Source of the DNA: Crocinitomicaceae bacterium
GTDB taxonomy: Bacteria; Bacteroidota; Bacteroidia; Flavobacteriales_D; Crocinitomicaceae
NCBI GenBank assembly: GCA_016708105.1
Contig: JADJGJ010000001.1
Coordinates: forward strand, 1,116,001 to 1,180,000
Length of the DNA stretch: 64,000 bases
Direction: 5' to 3'
The translations under genes and the position numbers were made by a program. Positions 34,290 through 42,404 of the stretch are shown piece by piece. The notes beneath the pieces were generated by a model. That model had not been told where the DNA came from. It saw only the letters and a program-made list of their open reading frames with translations, and did not search any database. Position 1 is the stretch's first letter. Every line of letters starts with the position of its first letter.

Positions 34290-35351
34290 TCAGAATCTGA
34301 AATTCTTCAATTTTTCAGGCGAAAGAATAGTGATGTTTGAACCTTTAATATTGATATATCCATCAGCTTTGAACTCAGACAATGTTCTAATTACTGATTC
34401 AGTTGCAGTACCCACAATGGCCGCAAGATCATCGCGTGATATACTCATGCTGAAGCCGGGTTCATGTCCGGGATTATATTTTTCATTCAGTTTTAATAGC
34501 GAATCAGCCACACGTTTGCGTACGGTATCATAAGCAAGGTTCAATAATTCCTCTTGTTTTTGAGCCATATTACCGGCAAGCATTTTAATAAACTTAGATG
34601 AAACATCTTTGGATGAGTACAATAATTTTAGAAAATCTTCACGTGGAATCAAGGTGAGTTCAGAATTTTCAAGCGCGGTTGCTGATTCAGTATAATTGCA
34701 ATCTTTGATCATTTCAGTATAACCAAAAAAATCACCTTCGTTGAATAAGCCGGTAATAAAATCTTTCCCGTCTTTATTCATTTTAGATGTTTTGATTTTT
34801 CCTGAGTTCACGAAGTAAAGGAAGTTTGGAAAATCTCCTTCAAAGAATATGCTGTCTTTTTTATTGAACTTTTTTGATCTCTTTTCATGCGTAAGTTTTT
34901 CAAGACTTTCTATTCCGTTCACTGAATCTAAAAAATCATGCAAGCCTTTTTCTGATGGAATAAATTCTTTAGATAACTGTTCAATTCGGTTTAATCTTCT
35001 TTCAATGGCATCAAGCAACTCAGTATCTTCAAATGGTTTTGTCAGGTAATCATCAGCGCCCATGCTCATTCCTTTTCTGAAATCTTCACGCTCAGATTTA
35101 GCGGTTAGAAAAATGAAGGGAATACTAGCCGTTTCAGGATTTTTGCTCACCATGTAAAGTACACCATAACCATCTAATTCAGGCATCATGATATCACACA
35201 AGATCAAATCAGGCTTTTCATTTTTGATCAATTCAACTCCTTTTTTACCGTTTTCAGCAGAATGAACTTCATAGTTTGCAAGCTGCAGAATTTCCTGAAT
35301 GTTCTCACGCATTTCAAGATTATCTTCAATTAATGCTATTTTTTTACTCAT
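34290..35351 (-). CDS. Response regulator fused to cNMP-binding and Crp-type HTH domains
   Basis: 353 aa. Receiver domain 1-120 with phospho-acceptor Asp53 (LILCDIMMPELDG) and KPFEDTE; linker; cyclic-nucleotide-binding fold about 145-260 (FFEGDFPNFLYFVNSGKIKT, LFNEGDFFGYTEMI); Crp-type winged helix about 265-345 (SRDDLAAIVGTATESVIRTL). A phosphorylation-controlled Crp/Fnr-like transcription factor. It overlaps the histidine kinase gene by 8 bp, so they form a two-component pair. The Arg-x-Ser of classical cAMP binding is not evident, so the domain may be only structural. Confidence 0.92.
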   Translation of the reverse strand: MSKKIALIEDNLEMRENIQEILQLANYEVHSAENGKKGVELIKNEKPDLILCDIMMPELDGYGVLYMVSKNPETASIPFIFLTAKSEREDFRKGMSMGADDYLTKPFEDTELLDAIERRLNRIEQLSKEFIPSEKGLHDFLDSVNGIESLEKLTHEKRSKKFNKKDSIFFEGDFPNFLYFVNSGKIKTSKMNKDGKDFITGLFNEGDFFGYTEMIKDCNYTESATALENSELTLIPREDFLKLLYSSKDVSSKFIKMLAGNMAQKQEELLNLAYDTVRKRVADSLLKLNEKYNPGHEPGFSMSISRDDLAAIVGTATESVIRTLSEFKADGYINIKGSNITILSPEKLKNFRF

Positions 35352-36894
35352 AATCTGGTTTGTATTTATGAATGGGTATGGTAACTACAAAGATAGTTCC
35401 TTTATTCTCTTCGCTTGTAAAGTTAATTGTTCCTCCCAGCATATCAAGATAACTCTTCACAATATTCAACCCAAGACCTGTGCCTTTGATGTTAATTGCA
35501 TTCTTGGCTCTGAAAAACCGGGTAAACAACTGCTCTTGTTCAAGCAATGGAATTCCAATACCATGGTCTTCAATTTTTATCATGATGCGATCAGGTTCAA
35601 GTTTTGTGTAGTATCCGATAATTTGATCTTCACCTGAATATTTGATTGCATTGGTAAGGAGGTTGTACAAAATATTGCGCAGAATATTAATATCACACCA
35701 AAGTTCAGTGTGGGCACCTTCAACAATTCTGTCAATTACTTGTCCTTCACGGCACATTCCCTGCATGTCTTCAACCATCTCTTTTGAAAAATGATGGTAA
35801 TCAAAACAACTAATTTTTATTTCTGTTTTTTCATTCTCCAATTTGTCAACGGATAAAAAGTCATTGAGAATATCTGTTAACCCTTTCACTGAATTTTTAA
35901 TGCGTTTAATGTGCTTAGGAGTATTTTCAAAAGCGCCGTTTTCAATGTATTTTTCAATCAGTGAAACAGATGATAGAATGGTGCTAAGCGGTGTTCTGAA
36001 TTCATGTGAGGCCATACTCACAAACCGAGATTTCATTTCATTCAGTGATCGTTCTTTCTGCAATGCTTCTTCAAGTTGCTGTGAAGCCAAATGCTGTTGG
36101 GTGATATTTTGTTCAACCACCAAAATCTTATCAATTTTATTATTCTTTTTGGACAATGGCACCGCAGTAAGACGATAAAACTGATCCTTGTATTCAATTT
36201 CAAAATCTGTGCCCTCACCACTGAAAACATCCATGAGTGCTGATTGAATTTTGGGTCTGATTTCAGGTGACAGCCGCATGAGATAGGGAGTGCCAATCAA
36301 CTTTTCACTGGTTATCCCTAATTGAAAAAGTTCTTTCCCTTCAACAAAAATATAGTTGAGATTGCGGTCAAAAACATTGATGGTACCGTTGGGAAAATTT
36401 CGTGCAATGGCGCTGTAGAGTTCTTGACTTTCTCTTACCTCTTGCGTGCGCTCTAATACTTTACGTTCAAGTTCAGAGTTCAGTTCTTTGATTTGATTTT
36501 CTTGCTCAACGCGTTGTGTAATGTCTGTTATCAGGGCTGCCACAAAAATTTCATCTTCAATAGAGAAGTGATTAAGGCTGATTTCAACATAAAATTTTGA
36601 ACCATCTTTTCTGACTGCCTGCAGATTCATGCCTTCTCCCATAGATCGTTTGCGAGGTGAAGCATGAAAATTTGTGCGCAATTTCACATGTTTTTCACGT
36701 GATGCTTCAGGCACTAATTGCTCAATGGTCACGTTTTCAAGGGTACCTTCATCATACCCAAATAATTCATGACTGCGCGGATTGGCCAGTAAGATGGCTC
36801 CATCCTTATTCACAATGATAACGCCTTCATTGATTGAAGCAAACAGGATTCTATATACCTGATGTCCACTAAATTTGGCTAAATCTACTTTCAA
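35344..36894 (-). CDS. PAS-domain sensor histidine kinase
   Basis: 516 aa, TTG start at 36894. Two PAS domains (about 13-130 and 157-265), coiled-coil linkers, HisKA with phospho-acceptor His297 (MASHEFRTPLS), and a HATPase domain (NLLTNAIKYSG, IKIEDHGIGI, KGTGLGLNIVKSYL). No transmembrane helix, so it senses in the cytoplasm, probably redox, ligand or light through PAS. Partner of the overlapping response regulator. The divergent universal stress gene suggests a shared stress theme (inference). Confidence 0.93.
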   Translation of the reverse strand: MKVDLAKFSGHQVYRILFASINEGVIIVNKDGAILLANPRSHELFGYDEGTLENVTIEQLVPEASREKHVKLRTNFHASPRKRSMGEGMNLQAVRKDGSKFYVEISLNHFSIEDEIFVAALITDITQRVEQENQIKELNSELERKVLERTQEVRESQELYSAIARNFPNGTINVFDRNLNYIFVEGKELFQLGITSEKLIGTPYLMRLSPEIRPKIQSALMDVFSGEGTDFEIEYKDQFYRLTAVPLSKKNNKIDKILVVEQNITQQHLASQQLEEALQKERSLNEMKSRFVSMASHEFRTPLSTILSSVSLIEKYIENGAFENTPKHIKRIKNSVKGLTDILNDFLSVDKLENEKTEIKISCFDYHHFSKEMVEDMQGMCREGQVIDRIVEGAHTELWCDINILRNILYNLLTNAIKYSGEDQIIGYYTKLEPDRIMIKIEDHGIGIPLLEQEQLFTRFFRAKNAINIKGTGLGLNIVKSYLDMLGGTINFTSEENKGTIFVVTIPIHKYKPDYE

Positions 36895-37090
36895 AAGGGT
36901 TAGGTTTGATGATTTTTATCAGGGTAAATTTAGTCAGAATTGCGAAAAGTCATGAATTGAAATTCAGGAATCTTTCATACCAATAAAATATTGCCGACAA
37001 ATTATATAGCTGAGTTATGTCATCTGCGCTTCTATTTCAAGTCAGAATATTGTTTAGCAAACAGTTGTACATTGCGTGAAAAACTGAGTT

Positions 37091-37924
37091 ATGGCTATGA
37101 AATCTTTTCAATCAATACTAATTCCTACAGATTATTCTGTTACCGCTAACCGCGCTGCGCGAATGGGGGTGGCTTTGGCAAAAGATATGGGTGCTGAAGT
37201 TTTTATTTTTCATTCGTTTGGTTTGCCTGTTATTGGAGTTGCAGAAAGCATTGCAATCGCTGATGATATTAAACATACTGAAGGTAAAAAACTAGACAAA
37301 TATTTGGGTGAGTTGAAAATGGAATATGGTGATGTAAAAATTCATGGCATTCTTGAGTTTGGCTCAGCTGTAGATTGGATGCAGAAAATTGTGACTGCAA
37401 AAAAAATAGACTTGATTGTGATGGGTACCAAAGGACAAACCGATGCAACCGGAGTGGTATTTGGTAGTGTGGCTTCTCATGTTGTCAATAATGTAGATTG
37501 CCCAGTGATCATCATTCCGCAAGGATGTCGCAATCATACGATCAGTGAAGTGTTGTTTGCAACTGATTTTCATTTTTCAGATAACATGGCTTCATGCCTT
37601 GCTCCTTTACTTACTATCATTAATGAGTACGATCCTTTTGTGCACGTAGCTAATTTCACTCAACGTGTCTCAGCCGGACATCAGAAAAATACGGAAGAAT
37701 TGAAATTAACTGAATTGCTGAGAGCTTCAAAACACAGTTTTCACTATGTTGAAGCTGAAGATACTGAACAGGCCTTGCTTGAGTTTGCTGACAAACACCA
37801 TTGTGATCTCATTGCGGTGGTAACAAGACATTACAGTATGTGGGAGAAAATTTTTCACCGCAGTTTAACACGCAAACTTGCACTGCATGCTGAAAAACCT
37901 ATGTTGGTTTTGCATGAAAAATAA
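37091..37924 (+). CDS. Universal stress protein with two Usp domains
   Basis: 277 aa. Usp domain 1 (about 4-145) begins FQSILIPTDYSVTANRAARM and has the ATP-binding GTKGQTDATGVVFGSVASHV and CPVIIIP. Domain 2 (about 150-277) begins EVLFATDFHFSD and ends in a variant site (RHYSMWEKIFHRSLTRKL). Usp proteins respond to starvation, redox and energy stress. Ends 2 bp before the convergent TraB/GumN gene. Confidence 0.9.
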   Translation: MAMKSFQSILIPTDYSVTANRAARMGVALAKDMGAEVFIFHSFGLPVIGVAESIAIADDIKHTEGKKLDKYLGELKMEYGDVKIHGILEFGSAVDWMQKIVTAKKIDLIVMGTKGQTDATGVVFGSVASHVVNNVDCPVIIIPQGCRNHTISEVLFATDFHFSDNMASCLAPLLTIINEYDPFVHVANFTQRVSAGHQKNTEELKLTELLRASKHSFHYVEAEDTEQALLEFADKHHCDLIAVVTRHYSMWEKIFHRSLTRKLALHAEKPMLVLHEK

Positions 37925-37926
37925 GT

Positions 37927-38826
37927 TTATTTGGTTGACACGGCAGTAACTGTATAACCTGCTTTGGTAAGCAAATCAATTAATCCTCCTTCACCAAAAA
38001 GGTGTGCGGCTCCTACTGCAATGAAACATTTTTTTGTGCTGATTTCGGTTTCAATTTTTGGAACCCAGGCTTTGTTGCGGTTGTATAAAAAAACATCTGA
38101 ATACGCCATGAATTCAGGTGATTGCCGATTCATCAGCGGAATCAATTTCTCCACATCTTCTTCAGCATATATTTTCATCAATTTATTTGTATTCTTCTTT
38201 TCTTTCTCATAGTTTTCTATTGATTCCATGATAAGATTTGCCATTTCATCAGGCGGGATAGATGAGAAAAATCCAAGTTGCTCTTCAATTGTTTCTAAAC
38301 CAAATAATGGGATATCATGCTTTTTGGAAAGCGCCATGATATTTAGGTCATACGAAACTGAATTTTCTGAAAAATAAGATTGTGAAATGGCTTGAAGAAT
38401 AAAAAATGGTTTCATTTTGCCATACAGCTGGTGAAAGGTTTCAGGATCAGTACCAAGTTTTTTATCAAAAAATTCAAGCAATATCGGCAATTGTTCTTCA
38501 GTAAAATAATCATGCACTTTGCCACTGTCCAAACTCATAAGCTGTAAGGTTTCAAAAGGATCAGGCATGCCGCCAACTTCCATGATAATTTCATCAGATG
38601 ATGTTATTTTTTCTATCAGAGATTCTGACATGGAAAAGTATTGCTCTTCTATCATGTGCATGGTTCCGAATAAATAAGATGTATGACAATCTTTTCCCTC
38701 AATTTTCCATAAAAGTGAGTTGCCGTCATCAACTGCATCTGATTGAGCGCATGAGGTGAATACGCTGAGTAAAAATATCCAACTGAATAGTGTTTTAGGA
38801 GATTTTATCTTTAGTAACCTGGTCAT
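37927..38826 (-). CDS. TraB/GumN-family lipoprotein
   Basis: 299 aa. Signal peptide with lipobox SVFTSC (lipid Cys26). The TraB/GumN family features are LFGTMHMIEEQYF at about 52-64 (GxxH) and, near the C-terminus, AVGAAHLFGEGGLIDLL (second GxxH). The family resembles the Tiki metalloprotease fold, with the two GxxH and acidic residues as possible metal ligands. No bacterial function is settled. Monocistronic by spacing. Confidence 0.88.
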   Translation of the reverse strand: MTRLLKIKSPKTLFSWIFLLSVFTSCAQSDAVDDGNSLLWKIEGKDCHTSYLFGTMHMIEEQYFSMSESLIEKITSSDEIIMEVGGMPDPFETLQLMSLDSGKVHDYFTEEQLPILLEFFDKKLGTDPETFHQLYGKMKPFFILQAISQSYFSENSVSYDLNIMALSKKHDIPLFGLETIEEQLGFFSSIPPDEMANLIMESIENYEKEKKNTNKLMKIYAEEDVEKLIPLMNRQSPEFMAYSDVFLYNRNKAWVPKIETEISTKKCFIAVGAAHLFGEGGLIDLLTKAGYTVTAVSTK

Positions 38827-38855
38827 AAATAGACAATAAAAATTAGAAAAGAGGA

Positions 38856-39566
38856 CTAGTGAATTTTAAGTAAAGCAAGATACTGCATGTTTTCACCGAT
38901 GTAAATAATTTCTGTATGAAAGCCAGCAATTTCAGCACAAGCGGTCAAATTTTCGTGATCAATGTAGAGCCACTCAAACCAACCTGTTTCATGATTTTTA
39001 TAACGCATGTTGAATTTCATTTCACCATAATATCTATCATTTAAATCAAGAAGCATGGATCCGTCTTCATCCATGAATAAATAAGCCAGATCGGTTGACT
39101 CACATATCACCGTTCCTCCAGGTTTTAACAGTGATTTCAAATGAATCAAAAATGCAGGCAGTTGATCAATTTTACCGGCTAAACCAATGCCGTTCATCAA
39201 TAATAAAAGAGTGTCATATTGTTTATCCTGATATGACCAGATATCGGCGTGAATGGTACGTATATTTTTCTTATTCAAATACTCAATGCAAGCGGATGAA
39301 ATATCAATGGCCGAAACATCCATACTTCTTGAAGCTAATTCCAGGGCATGACATCCCGCTCCGGCTCCAATATCTAAAATAGATCCCTTGCATAAATCAA
39401 GCGCTTTTTTTTCAAGGTCAGGCATTTGATTCAGCTTGCGGGTTAGCCATTCTAGCGGAATAACATCGTCATCACAGAGATCACTTTCAACCAAAATTTC
39501 AGCTTGAAGATTTCCGCTGATATAGTCTTTCAGCGCTTCACCTATTGGATCAGCTGATGCATTCAT
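38856..39566 (-). CDS. Class I SAM-dependent methyltransferase
   Basis: 236 aa. SAM-binding motif I ILDIGAGAGCHALELA (about 64-79), motif II/III region VSAIDISSACIEYL, and YDTLLLLMNGIGLAGK as the motif IV region. Substrate unknown; the N-terminal IPLEWLTRKLNQMP segment resembles small-molecule methyltransferases. Starts one base after the end of the pRiA4b ORF-3-like gene, so they are co-transcribed. Confidence 0.88.
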   Translation of the reverse strand: MNASADPIGEALKDYISGNLQAEILVESDLCDDDVIPLEWLTRKLNQMPDLEKKALDLCKGSILDIGAGAGCHALELASRSMDVSAIDISSACIEYLNKKNIRTIHADIWSYQDKQYDTLLLLMNGIGLAGKIDQLPAFLIHLKSLLKPGGTVICESTDLAYLFMDEDGSMLLDLNDRYYGEMKFNMRYKNHETGWFEWLYIDHENLTACAEIAGFHTEIIYIGENMQYLALLKIH

Positions 39567-40145
39567 TTAATAAAAATCAGTTTCAGTGCCTTCATCTTTG
39601 AAATCTTCCGGATCAAAGTCATCACCAAACTCATCATCATCATCATTTTCACCACTGAAGATATCATCAAAATCACTGCCCAAATCAAGCGTTTCTCCTG
39701 ATTGGAAACCTGCACCCGCATCAAGGCTTTTTGAATCTTCAGCCGGTGATTTTCCTATACTGAGGAGAACTTGTGGTTTTGCAACTGCCTTTGGTTGTGT
39801 GCCAACTAATTCAATTAAAAAGCACCACATACGCATGAAATCGTACACCAGAATCAGGCGTTGGTCTGCTTCAGTTACTACATCTTTTAACTTGGTTTCA
39901 CTCATCAATAACACAGGCTCACCACTTTCACTGAACCCCATGTCAAGTAATGTAATCTCTTGCCCTTTATCCCAGTCTTCATTACTTTTATAGAAAGATG
40001 CCATCTGATCTCCTTTGAAATCAAATGCTTTCATGATGGTGTCATAAAATGTTTCAAGCGTGTCTGATGTTGATATCAGAATATCTCTGAATATATCAGC
40101 TCCGTCTGTGGTGTCAATCAGTACCCTGAATTTATATGAAGGCAT
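39567..40145 (-). CDS. pRiA4b ORF-3-like protein with acidic tail
   Basis: 192 aa from ATG 40145 (MPSYKFRVLID). The N-terminal 120 residues resemble the plasmid pRiA4b ORF-3 (IS1096 TnpR-like) domain: YKFRVLIDTTDGADIFRDIL, TLETFYDTIMKAFDFKGDQM. The C-terminal 45 residues are very acidic (Asp/Glu runs such as GENDDDDEFGDDFDPEDF). The domain is widespread in Bacteroidota chromosomes and its role is unknown. The longer start at 40178 is upstream of the -7 box at 40161-40168 and is rejected. Confidence 0.8.
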   Translation of the reverse strand: MPSYKFRVLIDTTDGADIFRDILISTSDTLETFYDTIMKAFDFKGDQMASFYKSNEDWDKGQEITLLDMGFSESGEPVLLMSETKLKDVVTEADQRLILVYDFMRMWCFLIELVGTQPKAVAKPQVLLSIGKSPAEDSKSLDAGAGFQSGETLDLGSDFDDIFSGENDDDDEFGDDFDPEDFKDEGTETDFY

Positions 40146-40160
40146 TCGGGAAAATTTTTG

Positions 40161-40168
40161 CAAATATA
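40161..40168 (-). promoter_or_regulatory. -7 box TATATTTG for the pRiA4b ORF-3-like gene
   Basis: Reads TATATTTG on the minus strand, an exact TAnnTTTG match 15 nt before the ATG at 40145. It decides the start of the gene. Confidence 0.65.
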
Positions 40169-40265
40169 ACCCTTTCATTGCCCTTCTGGTTCATAATGAA
40201 ATAAGATTTTAACCACTGCATGAGTATAAATTTTCAACAGCATTTCAGTCAGATATTCAGAGCTA

Positions 40266-40296
40266 TTGAGCACTGTGACTAATTTTTTTACCTTTG
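40266..40296 (+). promoter_or_regulatory. Promoter of the MerR gene (TTG-N20-TACCTTTG), leaderless spacing
   Basis: TTG at 40266-40268, 20-bp spacer, TACCTTTG at 40289-40296. Only TTCT separates the box from the ATG at 40301, so transcription would start at or within a few bases of the start codon. Confidence 0.7.
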
Positions 40297-40300
40297 TTCT

Positions 40301-40639
40301 ATGTCGCCTTATGTTGATAAACAACCTGAAAAAATTTATTACTCCATTGGTGAGGTGGCTGATTTATTTGGTGTAAACGCCTCCCTGATCAGGTTTTGGG
40401 AAAAAGAATTTGACCTTATAAAACCTCATAAAAACAAAAAAGGGAACCGACAGTTTACAAATCAAGACATTTTGGCTTTTCGTAAAATATTCGATTTAGT
40501 TAAGCGTCAGGGACATACCTTAGAAGGAGCAAAGCAAAAATTGAAAGAAACTGTTGTAAATTCAGACAAGAATTCAGAAATTTACCAAAAACTTCTGTCT
40601 ATCAGACATAAATTGATCGAATTAGACAGAAAGTTGTAA
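40301..40639 (+). CDS. MerR-family transcriptional regulator
   Basis: 112 aa. N-terminal winged helix YYSIGEVADLFGVNASLIRF (about 10-29), then WEKEFDLIKPHKNKKGNRQF with the family's R-Q-F/Y. The C-terminus is short and helical and has no obvious ligand or metal site (no cysteines), so this is a MerR-like protein of the short type. Followed by the two paralogous exported proteins after 41 bp. Confidence 0.9.
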   Translation: MSPYVDKQPEKIYYSIGEVADLFGVNASLIRFWEKEFDLIKPHKNKKGNRQFTNQDILAFRKIFDLVKRQGHTLEGAKQKLKETVVNSDKNSEIYQKLLSIRHKLIELDRKL

Positions 40640-40680
40640 TTTGGTATATTGTTTGTAGTTAAATATCAAAACCCGTTGAA

Positions 40681-41487
40681 ATGAAAGTATTTGGTTTAGT
40701 TCTCACCTTTAGCCTGGTTGCATTGCTGGGCGTTTCTGCTATTGCTATTCAGCATGATGAGATTAGGAACACCGACAGTGATAATGAGTATACCGTTATA
40801 ACTGTTCAGGGCAGAATTCTGTTTGAACAATCAGGCAAAGACATGCAACGTGGTGACATGTACATAACAGGCACACCGCTTGAGTTCATGACTCCTGAAT
40901 CAAGAGCTGCTATTGTCAATGAAATTCACGGACGGTTTGTACTATCAAATAATAAAGGTGCTCTTAAAGTTTTACCGGCCGCTAATAATGTGTCTTCACG
41001 CCGGGGTGGGCTTGTGAATTTTGTTGATTTGAAAAACCATTTCAGTGGCAGATATCTGGTGCTTGGGGTTTCTAAACTTGAATTGTCTGAAACATCTTTT
41101 CCAATGAATGATGAGACATTTTTTTATCTTACATATCAGCATGAAGGCGAAGAAATTGCAAAAAAATTGAGCTTTGAGGGCAATAAACTCATTTTTGATC
41201 GTGATGAAATCTATAAAATTGACGGTAACCCAATTCCGGTTGTTGAAAAAGACATGACCATTCATTACAAAGAAAAAGATTCAGTGCGCAAAATAAATAC
41301 GTTTACTATGGTGTTTACTGATGATGCTGTTGTGAAAGAAGAGGTTGCTTTTATACTCAAATCATTTGAGAATGCTGAAACATGGACTAAACTAGCTGAA
41401 GTAGATTCGTATCTGACTGACTTTTATGGTAAGGCTTCCAGAGATAATCTTACAGATTGGCTTGCAACTGAATTTAATGTGAAATAA
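40681..41487 (+). CDS. Exported protein of unknown function, paralog A
   Basis: 268 aa with a signal peptide (VFGLVLTFSLVALLGVSAIA). About 45 percent identical by eye to the next gene, sharing DMQRGDMYITG, SRAAIVNEIHGRFVLS, VLPAANNVSSRRGGLVNF, NHFSGRYLVLG, FYLTYQHEGEEI and, at the end, DNLTDWLATEFNVK. The first part (VITVQGRILFEQSGKDMQRG) has a faint FecR-like look. No catalytic motif is seen. Tandem duplication with the next gene. Confidence 0.78.
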   Translation: MKVFGLVLTFSLVALLGVSAIAIQHDEIRNTDSDNEYTVITVQGRILFEQSGKDMQRGDMYITGTPLEFMTPESRAAIVNEIHGRFVLSNNKGALKVLPAANNVSSRRGGLVNFVDLKNHFSGRYLVLGVSKLELSETSFPMNDETFFYLTYQHEGEEIAKKLSFEGNKLIFDRDEIYKIDGNPIPVVEKDMTIHYKEKDSVRKINTFTMVFTDDAVVKEEVAFILKSFENAETWTKLAEVDSYLTDFYGKASRDNLTDWLATEFNVK

Positions 41488-41503
41488 TTAAACTTGAATA
41501 AAT

Positions 41504-42307
41504 ATGAAAAAAGTACTTTACGGATTTTTGTTAGCCGGAGCTACAGTTGGTTTGTTCTCATGGATGGGAACCGAGGAAACTACAAAGCTTGCGTCTTCTG
41601 ACCAATACAAAGTAATTAAAGTGGATGGTCAGATTGTGTTCCAAAAAACAAATACTGATATGAAACAAGGAGATATTTTTTCTCCAGGTGTTGCACTAGA
41701 TTTTAAAACACAACAAAGTCGTGCAGCGGTGATTTCAAATCTAAAAGGTCGTTTTGTTTTGTCTCCATCTGAGCAAGGGCAAACAAATATTTTACCGGCT
41801 GCTAATAACGTATCATCACGCGCCGGTGCCTTAATTAATTTGATTGATCTTCAAAATCACTTCAGCGGAAGATATCTGGTAATTGGCACCATGAAATTGC
41901 AATTGGGTAAAGAAGCTTTTCCAATGGATGACAACAATTTCTTTTATCTGACATACTATCATAATGATGAATTAATTCGTAAAAAATTATCGAATGACGG
42001 TGAGTATCTTCTCCTTGATAAAAGTGAAATTTTCAAAATTGATGGTCAAGCAATTGAAGTAACAGAAAAAGAAATGACGATTTTTTACAGACAAGGATCT
42101 GAATCAAAAAAGATTGGCACATTCACACCAGTTTTCCCTGATCTTACCGTGTTGAAAGGTGAAGTAGAGATCATTATGGCTGAATATGCTGAGAAAGATG
42201 CTCCAACCCAAATCAAAGAGGTAACCGCCTATTTGAATGAGTTTTATGGAAATCCTCAGAAAGATAACCTAGGTGAGTGGCTGAAGACTGAGTTTAATCT
42301 TCAATAA
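41504..42307 (+). CDS. Exported protein of unknown function, paralog B
   Basis: 267 aa, signal peptide MKKVLYGFLLAGATVGLFSW. Same architecture as the preceding gene (VDGQIVFQKTNTDMKQGDIF, LPAANNVSSRAGALINLIDL, NHFSGRYLVIG, FYLTYYHNDELI, DNLGEWLKTEFNLQ). Sixteen bases separate the two genes and a terminator follows 53 bp later, so they form a two-gene unit or the end of a MerR-led one. Function unknown. Confidence 0.78.
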   Translation: MKKVLYGFLLAGATVGLFSWMGTEETTKLASSDQYKVIKVDGQIVFQKTNTDMKQGDIFSPGVALDFKTQQSRAAVISNLKGRFVLSPSEQGQTNILPAANNVSSRAGALINLIDLQNHFSGRYLVIGTMKLQLGKEAFPMDDNNFFYLTYYHNDELIRKKLSNDGEYLLLDKSEIFKIDGQAIEVTEKEMTIFYRQGSESKKIGTFTPVFPDLTVLKGEVEIIMAEYAEKDAPTQIKEVTAYLNEFYGNPQKDNLGEWLKTEFNLQ

Positions 42308-42360
42308 TTGTTGAGAGCGGACAGTTTATCAACAACATTGTACAAATAATTAAATTACGT

Positions 42361-42390
42361 GAAGGGGAAAATTGAATTCCCCTTCTTGTT
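42361..42390 (+). terminator. Terminator after the paralog pair
   Basis: GAAGGGGAA (42361-42369) pairs with TTCCCCTTC (42377-42385) across a 7-nt loop, followed by TTGTTTTTA. Its 3' arm lies within the guaA promoter spacer. Confidence 0.85.
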
Positions 42391-42400
42391 TTTATCTTTG
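42372..42400 (+). promoter_or_regulatory. guaA promoter (TTG-N18-TATCTTTG), leaderless spacing
   Basis: TTG at 42372-42374 and TATCTTTG at 42393-42400. The box ends 4 nt before the ATG at 42405. Confidence 0.7.
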
Positions 42401-42404
42401 TCCA

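Noticed and set aside
40146..40178. Longer start of the pRiA4b ORF-3-like gene
   Set aside because: These codons overlap and precede the -7 box TATATTTG, so they would not be transcribed from it.
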